DNA from: Candidatus Cloacimonas sp. SDB
GTDB taxonomy: Bacteria; Cloacimonadota; Cloacimonadia; Cloacimonadales; TCS61
Direction of reading: 5' to 3'
NCBI GenBank assembly: GCA_001412425.1
Contig: LKUH01000308.1
Span: 1 to 13,395 of the forward strand
Length of the DNA: 13,395 nt
Part shown: positions 1 through 8,200 of the stretch, piece after piece
Layout of the letters: every line of letters starts with the position of its first letter
How positions within the stretch are numbered: position 1 is the stretch's first letter
Translations under genes and position numbers: made by a program
The notes under the pieces: generated by a model
Databases searched by the model: none
What the model saw: the letters and a program-made list of their open reading frames with translations, nothing else
What the model was told of the DNA's origin: nothing

Positions 1-252
1 TATCAGCGTTTATGTTATGATTGCCATGATAAAGAAATCACTGCAAATTGAAATGGATTTGTACAAAATTCTACAAATTTTGAGTGTCTCGCTTTTTGAA
101 AAAGTGCCTATTTTGCAACTACTTACAAAATCGGATTACAGAAAAACTACACCCTCGGATTCTAACCAATTGGTATTGTTTAACTTATAACAGGACAGTA
201 GTGAGAAAATTTATAAAAAGAAATTGGATTAAAATTTATTTATTACAGGTTT
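1..252 (+). mobile_element. Right end of an IS4-family-like insertion sequence (partial, boundary uncertain)
   Basis: The transposase tail at 2-190 implies that an insertion sequence enters from the left. Its right terminal inverted repeat should lie shortly after the stop codon, somewhere in 191-252 before the end of the PAP2 gene. It cannot be fixed here because the left end and target duplication are outside the window. The stretch 191-252 is AT-rich and codes for nothing I recognise. It opens with CAGGACAGTAGTG just after the stop. A 7-bp inverted repeat (64-70 with 76-82) and a 10-bp palindrome ACCAATTGGT (165-174) both fall inside the coding tail and are probably chance. The end coordinate given is only the outer limit. 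Confidence 0.6.
2..190 (+). CDS. IS4-type transposase, C-terminal fragment (cut by window edge)
   Basis: The second plus frame is open from the first bases to a TAA at 188-190 and gives 62 residues with no start in view. The segment reads ISVYVMIAMIKK, then LYKILQILSVSLFEK and ends QLVLFNL. This is the characteristic end of IS4-like DDE transposases, where a VYVLVAIIKK-like helix is followed by LYxILQILSxxxFEKxP and a tail ending in LFDL or similar. The catalytic DDE residues would lie to the left, outside the window. The family call is from memory of these tails. The fragment is intact to its stop and shows no frameshift, so the element may be complete beyond the edge. The enzyme would cut and rejoin the ends of its own insertion sequence. 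A competing frame at 1-51 is discussed among the rejected items. Confidence 0.8.
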   Translation: MSVYVMIAMIKKSLQIEMDLYKILQILSVSLFEKVPILQLLTKSDYRKTTPSDSNQLVLFNL

Positions 253-1518
253 CTAACGGGTTATTTTTAAGTTCCCCAGAGGCAGCTCAACATTTATGGT
301 AAGATCTGGATCCTGCCAAGAATTCATTTGGGAAAGATAATTTGAACTGTCCGTAATTGTTTCAACATTCCCGGGAATAATCAGCCAGCTGGAATTTTCC
401 GGAACAAGGATTTCCAGCTCCCCTTTTTCCAAGCTTAAAAACAAGTCTCCTGTTAATGCAGAAGGTATATTTATTGAGTTATTTTGTTCTAATTCGGAGA
501 AAAATCCTGTAATTTTCTGCGTAAAGTTGAGTAAAAGAGTTCCACCAGATTCAGCTGGTTCGAATTCATTACTGACGCGGCTTCCGGGAAAACCGAATCC
601 TTCAGCCTTAAATTCCAGGTTGAAAGTATCACTGCTCTGAATAAGTAGATCAGATTTAAGAAAATGAAGCTCTGCCTGTAAATACTTGATATTCAGACTA
701 TCAATTTCTGGTGGTAATTCGAAATTCTTTTTACCGGAATAGGGTGTGGCAAGTGTGACAAAAGTGATTGCCAGAAAAATCAAAAATATTGAAAAGAAAA
801 GTAATATTCTCCTTAATCCGGGTCCGATGGTAATCTGGTTTTCAAATCGGGAGAATTTGTCCAGTTTCATAAAATAATACACCAATGCTGATGTCAGGTA
901 CAGAAGCCCGCCTGTCCAGATGACATCACTGGCGAAGTGACCTCCTTGAATTATCCGTGCCAGACCGATTAAACTTCCAAAAATGAGGGAGAAGAATAAA
1001 AGAGATCCAGCCAGGCACTTATTCTTTTTCCGGAAGATAAAATAAAGTACAAAAAAATAGAAACCCATGGAAGCATGACCACAGGGAAATGATTTACCTC
1101 TGCTTTCGGGATCTATTGTCAACACTTCCTCATATTGATATTTCCCACCGAATTCGGCAATATTTCTCGGTCTGGGGCGGCCCCAGTTATCTTTTAAAAT
1201 GGAATTGACCAGCAGTCCGGGACCTAAAGCCATTACCAGAATAAGGTAGAGTGAAACTTTGGTAATTTTTTTTAGTTTTTCATAATAAGTGCTTAAAGCT
1301 ATAATTAAAAGAGCACCAACAGACAGTATGAGTGCTGGTAGGTTGCCGAAATTATAGATAAAGGACCAGGGTTGAGAATTTTTAAGGAACCAGCCCGTTT
1401 CAGAATTATAGAATTTGCTTTGAATAATCAGGTCAAGACCTGTTAAATTGAAAATAATCGTCAATGACAGCAGCAGAAATATCGGGATAATGAAATCGAG
1501 TATATTTTTCTTAAACAT
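253..1518 (-). CDS. PAP2-family membrane phosphatase with C-terminal extracytoplasmic domain
   Basis: A 421-residue integral membrane protein of the PAP2 (phosphatidic acid phosphatase type 2) superfamily, which removes phosphate from lipid phosphates or diphosphates on the outer face of the inner membrane. All three signature motifs are present: K109-x6-R116-P117 (in KDNWGRPRP), P145-C-G-H148, and R188-x5-H194-x3-D198. H148 and H194 are the expected catalytic histidines. The WGRPRP...FGG context resembles PAP2 enzymes acting on lipid A or undecaprenyl lipids, but the substrate is not decided. Hydrophobic segments lie near 8-28, 55-77, 88-106, 150-162, 172-190, 200-217 and 238-258. Beyond the usual PAP2 core, residues 265-421 form a mostly beta, non-membrane domain ending PLGNLKITR, possibly like the LiaF/toast-rack fold. 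The second position of the PSGH motif is Cys instead of Ser. The ATG at 1518 lacks a close Shine-Dalgarno; a GGAG lies about 16 bases upstream. The gene lies 71 bases downstream of corA on the same strand. Confidence 0.88.
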   Translation of the reverse strand: MFKKNILDFIIPIFLLLSLTIIFNLTGLDLIIQSKFYNSETGWFLKNSQPWSFIYNFGNLPALILSVGALLIIALSTYYEKLKKITKVSLYLILVMALGPGLLVNSILKDNWGRPRPRNIAEFGGKYQYEEVLTIDPESRGKSFPCGHASMGFYFFVLYFIFRKKNKCLAGSLLFFSLIFGSLIGLARIIQGGHFASDVIWTGGLLYLTSALVYYFMKLDKFSRFENQITIGPGLRRILLFFSIFLIFLAITFVTLATPYSGKKNFELPPEIDSLNIKYLQAELHFLKSDLLIQSSDTFNLEFKAEGFGFPGSRVSNEFEPAESGGTLLLNFTQKITGFFSELEQNNSINIPSALTGDLFLSLEKGELEILVPENSSWLIIPGNVETITDSSNYLSQMNSWQDPDLTINVELPLGNLKITR

Positions 1519-1589
1519 AGCGGTTCTTAATTATCTCCAATTCAAAAAATATTTAAAGACACAAAATTCAATCCACATTTTTGCTGTTT

Positions 1590-2654
1590 TCAAAGCCACT
1601 TTCTGCGTTTAAAAAAGATTAACATAACGATGGCTACAATCAGCATTACACCAAGTACGGTAAAATAAGCCCAGCGCCAGCTCAATTCCGGCATATAGTG
1701 AAAATTCATACCATAAACACCAGCGATAAAAGTAAGCGGAATAAATATGGTTGCAATGATAGTAAGCACCTTCATTACTTCATTCATTTTATTGCTGACA
1801 CTTGAGAGATAGATGTCCAGAAGTCCGGAAACCATATCGCGAAAAGATTCAATAGTATCGATAAGCATGATGACATGGTCGTAGAGATCGGAAAAAAACC
1901 GGATGTTATTTTCTTTGAGCAGAACATTTTCAGTTCTGGTAAGAGATGAAACAACTTCTCTGAGGGGCCAGATAGATTTTCGCAGCTGGATGATCTTTCT
2001 TTTCATTTTATAGATCTTTTCAATGGTTGCGGAATTAGAATCGGAAAAAACTTCATTTTCCAGTAGTTCAACATTATCACCCAGAGATTCCAGAATTATG
2101 TAGTAATTATCAATAATGGCATCTAGAAGTGAATAAGCCAGGTAATCCGCTCCATTTCTTCGAATCCGGTATTTAGTATCCCTGATCCTTTTTCTGATCG
2201 CATCAAAAACATCTCCTGGTTTTTCCTGAAAAGAGATGACGTAATTTTCCCCAAAAATAATACTAACCTGTTCTTCTTCGATATTTTCTCCCCGGGTAGA
2301 ATTATAGAGCATTTTTATGATCAGGAAAAAGCAGTCGTCAAACTCTTCGAATTTAGGTCTTTGCCCTGTATGGACAATATCTTCCATAACCAGCTGATGA
2401 AAATTGAACTTTTTCCCGATTTTTTCAATTACTTCCTCAGCGTGGATGCCGTCGATATTTATCCAATGCATCCCGGTGGATAAATCCAGTTTCTCAAGGT
2501 CTTCCAGAGAGTATTTTTCGACTTCCCGGTAATTGTTTTCATCGTAATAAAAATAGGAGATCTCAGGATCAATTTCAGGTTTCTGACCCATATAAATTAT
2601 TGAACCAGGCGGCAGACCGATATGTTTGGTAAATCGTCCTTTTCCCTTTAACAC
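1590..2654 (-). CDS. corA: CorA-type magnesium/cobalt transport protein
   Basis: A 354-residue homologue of CorA, the pentameric inner-membrane channel that admits Mg2+ (and Co2+ or Ni2+) down the membrane potential. A cytoplasmic alpha/beta domain fills roughly residues 30-200 and the long stalk helix about 200-292. Two C-terminal membrane helices follow at about 293-312 and 329-348. The selectivity-filter motif Y-G-M-N is at 314-317, in the loop after the first helix, followed by MPEL at 321-324. The protein ends with the usual basic tail (FFKRRKWL). The start is a GTG at 2652-2654, chosen because GGAGGG (plus-strand 2658-2663) sits at good spacing directly upstream. Length and motifs are normal for the family. 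It diverges from the hemerythrin/PAS gene across 299 bases. No Mg2+ riboswitch could be recognised by eye. Confidence 0.95.
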   Translation of the reverse strand: MLKGKGRFTKHIGLPPGSIIYMGQKPEIDPEISYFYYDENNYREVEKYSLEDLEKLDLSTGMHWINIDGIHAEEVIEKIGKKFNFHQLVMEDIVHTGQRPKFEEFDDCFFLIIKMLYNSTRGENIEEEQVSIIFGENYVISFQEKPGDVFDAIRKRIRDTKYRIRRNGADYLAYSLLDAIIDNYYIILESLGDNVELLENEVFSDSNSATIEKIYKMKRKIIQLRKSIWPLREVVSSLTRTENVLLKENNIRFFSDLYDHVIMLIDTIESFRDMVSGLLDIYLSSVSNKMNEVMKVLTIIATIFIPLTFIAGVYGMNFHYMPELSWRWAYFTVLGVMLIVAIVMLIFFKRRKWL

Positions 2655-2953
2655 AAGCCCTCCATATCTGTTTTATGAAGTTAAAAGATTAATAATAAAA
2701 ACAATTACACAATTTGCGCTTGCTAAGCAGTTAAGTCAAGAATTTACTGATCCGATCAATCAGTTTGTTTAGAAAATACTGTGACTGGAGTTTCCGTTAG
2801 TGATTATGGAACCAATCCAGAATTATATTGACTTTCAAACTTAAAGTTTGCTGAATAAAGAATAATAGCAGTCTGAGTAATCAAAATTATTGCAGATTGA
2901 TAGATACTTACTCTGATATCTGCTTTGGATAATTAATTTTGAAGGGAGAGAAT
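2655..2953. promoter_or_regulatory. Divergent intergenic region with several inverted repeats
   Basis: These 299 bases lie between the starts of corA (minus) and the hemerythrin/PAS gene (plus), so they must hold promoters for both. No coding frame of note is present. Visible structures are: ACTGAT/ATCAGT with a 7-base loop (2746-2764), enclosing the 11-bp odd palindrome TGATCCGATCA; an interrupted stem CTGGA-gt-TTCC / GGAA-ccaa-TCCAG (2785-2820); and the perfect 7-1-7 palindrome at 2836-2850. A TTGACT at 2828-2833 could be a -35 box for the plus-strand gene, but no good -10 follows at 16-18 bases. GGGAG at 2944-2948 is a clear ribosome binding site for the ATG at 2954. Promoter positions are not resolved. 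Confidence 0.4.
2836..2850. repeat. Perfect 15-bp palindrome (candidate operator)
   Basis: CAAACTT-A-AAGTTTG is a perfect 7-bp inverted repeat around one central base. It starts two bases after a TTGACT that could serve as a -35 element for the hemerythrin/PAS gene. This is the position where a dimeric repressor or activator would bind. The base composition is AT-rich and the site occurs once, so it may be chance. No cognate regulator gene lies in the window. Confidence 0.3.
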
Positions 2954-4147
2954 ATGTCGGAATATATTACTAATAGCAAGAAAAGGGTGGAAGATCTTTT
3001 TCGTTTCTCCCAGGGTATTATTAATGGGGAAGATGGCAATGAGCTGCTTTTAAAATACGGGGATACTCTGAAGTTCATAACACCACATGATATGATAGCG
3101 ATGGAAGAGAAGCAGCTTAAAATGGGAATCAATCCTTCTGTTATTAAAGCAAAGATTGAAAAAGTTATGAACGTATTGTACGATCAACTCAGAAATTATC
3201 AATGGGAAAAACCTGAATCAGGGCATCCGCTTGATTATTTTAGGCAGGAAAATAGGGAGCTGGAAAAGCTTTTAGGCAGAATAAAACAGAATTTACGGAT
3301 TCAGGATATTGTCAGCTTGAAAAAAAGCATTAAGGCATTATTTGTGATGGATCGTCATTATCTGCGCAAGGAAAATATACTTTTTCCTTTTCTGGAAAAA
3401 ACCTGGGAAAACTGCCGGCCTTTATCGGTGATGTGGTCGCTCCATGATGATATCAGGCTGAAATTAAAGAAGCTTGATTCACATATCAGTAAGTCTGCCA
3501 AACTGGATAAAGAATTTTACAGCATTATTGGAGAGCTTTTCTTTCTTATGTATGGAATGATACTGAAAGAAGAGCTGGTAATTTTCCCGGTTGCCATGGA
3601 AACACTTACAAAAACTGACTGGCGGGAAATCGCTGCTCAGAGCCATGTTATAGGTTTTTCCTATATAAATCCGGATTTGCCCAATGCTTCCAAAATTTCC
3701 AATCCTGCTGAAAAATCCAGTAGAGATGGCATTTCAGGAAAAATATTTTCCTCTACCACGGGAAAATTAAATTCAGAGCAGCTGGAAAAAATATTTAACA
3801 CCTTACCGGTCGACATAACATTTATCGATGAAAAAGATGAAGTTGCATATTTTTCCAATCCCAAAGACAGATTTTTTCCGCGATCACCTGCTATTATCGG
3901 ACGTAAAGTACAGAATTGTCACCCACCGGAAAGTGTTCATATTGTGGAGAAGATACTGACCGCTTTTAAGGACGGGAGCAGAGATGAAGCCTTATTTCAT
4001 ATAAATATGAAAGGTAGATTCATTATGATCAGATACTTTGCAGTCCGAGATGATGCTGGAAAATATATCGGCACCCTGGAGGTGAGCCAGGATGTTACGA
4101 AAATCAGGAGTCTGAAAGGTGACAGAAGGTTACTGGACTGGGATTGA
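2954..4147 (+). CDS. DUF438 / hemerythrin-like / PAS domain protein
   Basis: A 397-residue soluble protein with three parts: an N-terminal DUF438 helical region (about 10-80), a hemerythrin-like four-helix bundle (about 90-215) and a C-terminal PAS domain (about 272-385). Candidate di-iron ligands are H91 (GHPLDYF), H135 and E140 (RHYLRKE), H164 (SLHDD) and E206/E207. These match the spacing usual in hemerythrin domains that bind O2 or NO. The PAS part carries the family hallmarks NCHPP (321-325), GRFIMIRYFAV (354-364) and the closing RRLLDWD. No kinase, cyclase or DNA-binding output domain is attached, so it probably acts as a redox or gas-responsive partner; the output is unknown. An upstream in-frame TTG at 2939 is rejected because GGGAG at 2944-2948 is correctly spaced for the ATG at 2954. 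The GNAT gene follows after 44 bases and may be co-transcribed. Confidence 0.9.
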   Translation: MSEYITNSKKRVEDLFRFSQGIINGEDGNELLLKYGDTLKFITPHDMIAMEEKQLKMGINPSVIKAKIEKVMNVLYDQLRNYQWEKPESGHPLDYFRQENRELEKLLGRIKQNLRIQDIVSLKKSIKALFVMDRHYLRKENILFPFLEKTWENCRPLSVMWSLHDDIRLKLKKLDSHISKSAKLDKEFYSIIGELFFLMYGMILKEELVIFPVAMETLTKTDWREIAAQSHVIGFSYINPDLPNASKISNPAEKSSRDGISGKIFSSTTGKLNSEQLEKIFNTLPVDITFIDEKDEVAYFSNPKDRFFPRSPAIIGRKVQNCHPPESVHIVEKILTAFKDGSRDEALFHINMKGRFIMIRYFAVRDDAGKYIGTLEVSQDVTKIRSLKGDRRLLDWD

Positions 4148-4191
4148 TCAGGCGGTAGGATAATTTCTGAAATTAGACAAGGATAGGAATT

Positions 4192-5043
4192 GTGCAGGAT
4201 AGTGAATACAGAATAGGGAAGATGAAGCGATCAGACGTTGATCTGGCGATAGAGTGGGCGGCGCAGGAAGGATGGAATCCCGGCTGGCAGGATGCTGAAA
4301 GTTTCTCTGCAGCTGATCCTGATGGTTTTTTTATCGGATCATTGGCTGGAGAACCGATCTCAACTATTTCCGCTGTAAAGTATGATAATGATTTCGGATT
4401 TCTGGGATTTTATATTGTTAAACCTGAATATCGCGGTCGGGGATACGGCTTCAAGATCTGGCAGAAAGGGCTTGAGTATCTGAAAAGCTGCAACATTGGA
4501 CTGGACGGGGTGATCGCTCAGCAGGATAATTACAGGAAATCCGGTTTCAAGCTGGCGTACAGGAATATCCGTTACGAAGGATTAGCGGAAAGAACCAGTT
4601 ATTCCCATCCGGATATTGATTCTGCTTCGCAGATTCCTTTTTCTTTATTGGAAGGGTATGACAGACAGTATTTCCCGGCGGGAAGAAACCGATTCCTGCA
4701 GAAATGGCTGAATCAGAATGGTGGTGATACAGCTGTTTATTTCAAAGCCGGGGAGATTGAAGGTTATGGTGTTATCCGAAAATGCAGAATCGGTTCTAAA
4801 ATAGGTCCGCTTTTTGCAAATTCAGCTGCCATCGCTGATTCAATTATGCAGAAATTGGTCTCAAATTTAGCGGCAGGAGATAAATTCTACCTTGATATTC
4901 CTGAAGTAAATGAAGCTGCAAAGAAAATGGTGATGAAATATCGAATGAAACCTGTATTTGAAACAGCCAGGATGTATACAGAAGATAAGCCGAAGATCGA
5001 TCTTAATGGTATATTTGGCGTAACTTCTTTTGAACTCGGGTAG
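4192..5043 (+). CDS. GNAT acetyltransferase, YitH/HocS-type two-domain
   Basis: A 283-residue protein that should transfer an acetyl group from acetyl-CoA to an amine; its substrate is unknown. The N-terminal GNAT domain (about 6-130) shows strand beta4 (GFLGFYIVKPEY) followed by the acetyl-CoA pyrophosphate loop RGRGYG at 81-86, which fits R/Q-x-x-G-x-G/A. A second, degenerate acetyltransferase-like domain (about 150-283) ends with FETARMY and the terminal GVTSFELG, which are typical of the YitH/HocS family. The GTG start at 4192 has AAGGA at 4179-4183, eight bases upstream; no ATG fits better. It follows the hemerythrin/PAS gene by 44 bases on the same strand and converges with the tam operon. 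Length and motifs are normal and no defect is seen. Confidence 0.88.
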   Translation: MQDSEYRIGKMKRSDVDLAIEWAAQEGWNPGWQDAESFSAADPDGFFIGSLAGEPISTISAVKYDNDFGFLGFYIVKPEYRGRGYGFKIWQKGLEYLKSCNIGLDGVIAQQDNYRKSGFKLAYRNIRYEGLAERTSYSHPDIDSASQIPFSLLEGYDRQYFPAGRNRFLQKWLNQNGGDTAVYFKAGEIEGYGVIRKCRIGSKIGPLFANSAAIADSIMQKLVSNLAAGDKFYLDIPEVNEAAKKMVMKYRMKPVFETARMYTEDKPKIDLNGIFGVTSFELG

Positions 5044-5048
5044 AAAGG

Positions 5049-5095
5049 TGAAATAGAATTATCTCAGCAATCAAAATCAGCATCATTCTATTTCA
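5049..5095. repeat. Perfect 11-bp inverted repeat at the convergent gene junction
   Basis: TGAAATAGAAT (5049-5059) is the exact reverse complement of ATTCTATTTCA (5085-5095), with 25 bases between. The right arm contains the last codons of the small minus-strand gene and the left arm lies just after the GNAT stop. It lies where two transcription units meet head-on and could work as a bidirectional transcript end. However, the stem is AT-rich, the loop is long and there is no U-tract, so it is not a classical intrinsic terminator. Confidence 0.35.
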
Positions 5096-5262
5096 ATAGT
5101 TATTTTTCCACCCTCATGTCCGCTTAAATTTTTCGTAAACGCAATTATCATATCTCTTAAGGCGTTATGGACAAAAGGCACCATCGTAATCTTTTTCTCT
5201 CCGATAACTAATTTCAGTTTCCTATCCTGCTGATTCGATTGAGCTGTTTTAGGTTCCATCAT
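5083..5262 (-). CDS. Small conserved-looking protein downstream of tamB, function unknown
   Basis: A short gene of 59 residues from the ATG at 5262, or 58 from the second ATG at 5259. It begins 15 bases after the tamB stop. AGGAG (plus-strand 5266-5270) lies 3 bases from the first ATG and 6 bases from the second, so the second start is favoured. The TGA stop is at 5083-5085. The protein is soluble-looking: a polar start rich in Gln and Lys, a beta-like stretch LKLVIGEKKITMV, a helix from PFVHNALRDMII to FTKNL, then SGHEGGKITIEIE. No signal peptide or membrane segment is seen. The pattern (a strand, PFV, an amphipathic helix, a Gly-rich turn and a final alternating strand) resembles small single-domain proteins found widely in anaerobes and archaea, but I cannot name the family. 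The strong ribosome binding site and operon position support real expression. A functional link with TamA/TamB is only suggested by position. Confidence 0.75.
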   Translation of the reverse strand: MMEPKTAQSNQQDRKLKLVIGEKKITMVPFVHNALRDMIIAFTKNLSGHEGGKITIEIE

Positions 5263-5277
5263 CGTCTCCTGTTAATA

Positions 5278-8200
5278 TTAATATCTTTTAAATTTCCAGA
5301 ACAGATCGATCCCGGTTGATTTTTCGTCACCACGGGAAGCCTGCAGAGAAAAATATTTACTGATCTCGTATTCCAGAGAAACTTTATCAGGAACAATTTC
5401 TTTAGATTGGTCGAAGGAAAATTCTTTCTGATAACTCAGATATAGATCGTTAGTAATATATTTTCCAACCAGAATAGAGCCCTGTTTAAAATTATCACCC
5501 CCAGAAAACTCAATAACATTCAGATTCAGTTTTTGTGCGATCTGATCGGCTATTCTACTGCCTAATTCTCTGGTCAGAATATTTCTGGCAAAATCTGCCT
5601 GTCCGTATTGAGAAACCTGAGATTTTTCATTTTGCCCGATCTCATTATTACTTTTTCCAAACAGCAGGTAGGAAACAGCATCGGCTTCATTTATCATTTC
5701 ATTATCCAGGAAAAATTTTATTTCGGGATTCAAAGCATATCCTTCTAAGTGGATCTTTAATATTCTTTTATTCCTGAGAGCGTCTCGGAAAATATTCTCA
5801 ACAGTCAGATCAAGAAAAGGATTGATCTGCTGTCCGCCGTTGAAACTGATAACACCGTCAACCAGATTAAATTTTCTGCCGTATAGATTATAATTACCGC
5901 GGACGGGTGAGATGTGACCGAAAATTTCAAAGTAAGTGCCGGATTTAACAATTTCCAGATCTCCGGAGATCTCGATATTCATATCTTTATTTTTGATCCA
6001 GGTATTTCTGGGCAGGAAAATTTTCAATTTTCCTGTAAGAGGTTTAATAAAGTCAGTGTTCCTTTGCAGCAGGTCTTCTTTTATGAAAAGGCTGTCATCG
6101 GACTGTGCTTTTGAAGCTTGAACCAGTAAGGGTTCGTCAAAGCTTTTAACTCTGGTGTTATTGGCTTTAAATTGATCCAGATCAATCTTTGCTCTGGTGA
6201 TTTTAACTTCTCCGCCAAAAACAGGCTTGTCGCTCGTTCCCTGCAGGAATAAATCCAGATCGGTTAAAAGTTCCAGATCTCTCTTATCTGCAGCCAGAAA
6301 ATTCCTGGCTTTTATCTTTATATCCAGATCGGTATCTTTGCGATTCAGGAAATCAGCTAAATTCATATTTCCATTGATTTTAAGGTAACCTTTGCCACCT
6401 TTAATAAAAATATCATCGATGACTAACAAATCATTACTTAGATAAGAATTCAAATTTATTTCGGAATATTTCAGTCCATAGAGAGGAAATTCCATACTAC
6501 CCTGCTCAATGGCCAGATTACCGGAAAATTCAGGATTCCTCAGAGTATTTCTAACCTGGAAATTGAGATTGGCAATTCCGTTAATATTTTGGAATTGAGA
6601 AGCGAATTCTTCCACAAATTGCAGTTCCAGATCATTGATTTCAAGATTGATCTCGAGAGGTTCATCCACGGGAAAAATATTATCTGCAGAGGTGAGATCG
6701 ACTGGCAGTTCGGCAGAGCCGGAAATTTTTTCAAGTTCATTTCTGATAATCTGGAATTCACTGAACAGTCGATTTGCTGAAATATTCAGATTCCCGGAAA
6801 TATTCTGCAGCGGTAGATTGTTGAATTGAGGTTGGCGGATGGAAAATGCTACAGTCACATTCGGATTTTCTAAATTTCCTGCGATATCAGAGTCAAAAGA
6901 GAGTATTCCTTCAATTTCAGGTTGGATCATTTTAAATCTGTTCAATTGAGCCAGATCGAATTCTGAGATATTCAGCTTAAAATCGGCAGAATTATCGGTA
7001 GCATAATAACCATCCAGGCTGATGGAACCAGTATCATTTTCCAGATCAAAATTACTGATGCTGTATTTGCCGTCTGCTAATAAAATTAAGGTAGAATCAT
7101 TTGAGGTAGCCAGAATAAGATCACCGTGAGATAATCTGAGTTCTTTCAGCTTCACGGTAATATTATCGCCCAGTAGAACGGTGTTCCGGGAAGTGATTCT
7201 GATGGAATCAGCTGTTATTTCCAGTTGATTATCAAACTCGTGCAGATTACCTTTGCTGGTTAGATTAAAATTATCAACCTTGATTTCTCCTGCTCGCAGA
7301 TTCAAAGCATTCAGATAACTTTGGAAATTAAAATCAGCAGCGCTTTTTCCAATTACAGCATTAATTTTTAATGAATCCAATGAGATATCGTCATAGATCA
7401 GGTCAGATAATTCCAGATTCGTTCTATTACTAAGATCGGCAGCATCTCCTGTTATGGTACCATCAACCTTCAAATTACCGGAGAAATTATTCACATGAAG
7501 ATAGTTTTTTAACACAGCAAAATCTGTCAGGCTGAAATTATAGTTCAGATCATGTTGACCTTTGATATTTCCGTTTCCCGAAATAGCGAACAGCAATCCT
7601 GCCAGGTCACCTGTAAAACGGTTGATTTTATATTCCAGTTCATCAAGCTCAATATCGGTTTGAAGTGAATTGATGGAATAATCCTGAAATTGAGAAGGGT
7701 GCAGATCAAGCTGGAATTTTGCTTTCAGATTTTCCAGATCTGAGCCGCTACCGGTAATTTCCCAGGAAAAATTCAGATTCGAAGTAAAATCATCATTTCC
7801 CGTTATGTTGTACAAATTAAGCTGCTCAATGCTGCCATCAAGATCAAAGACGGGTGTGTCAAAGAGGTTTTTAAACTTTCCGTTCAGCAGCAGGTTACCG
7901 GTTTCAGTTTTCAAATGCAGGTTAATATTTGCCGTATCCTCTAATTTTTCTGCGAACAGATCCAGTTTGCTTATCTTTGCATTCCTGATAGAGGAATTTT
8001 GAGATTTTAATTTAATTGATCCTGCCAACTCAGCAGGATTAATTCCGGAACCAGCTATTTCAATTTGCAGATTCAGATGGGATTTCAGGTCACAATTACG
8101 AAGCCATTCAGCTATATTGATCTTTTCCATAGTAATCCCGGCCTGGTATTGGAGAGAATCATAAATTGAATCCAGCGAAGTTTCAATTGAAAGGAACTGA

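Noticed and set aside
1..51. A first-frame tail ending RLCYDCHDKEITAN, resembling the CxxCH end of an HNH nuclease or a heme motif
   Set aside because: It is only 16 codons, while the overlapping second frame is open for 62 codons with strong transposase signatures. Both cannot be real, and the longer match is far more specific.
84..302. Plus-strand 72-codon frame over the left intergenic region
   Set aside because: It overlaps the transposase tail and the end of the PAP2 gene in other frames and resembles no known protein.
2655..2760. A Mg2+ riboswitch (M-box or ykkC-like leader) ahead of corA
   Set aside because: No recognisable conserved core could be read by eye, and a strong ribosome binding site with an ordinary short leader is sufficient. 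A covariance-model scan would decide.
2806..2844. 12-residue frame MEPIQNYIDFQT upstream of the hemerythrin/PAS gene, as a possible leader peptide
   Set aside because: It has no ribosome binding site and no run of regulatory codons, and a frame this short is expected by chance.
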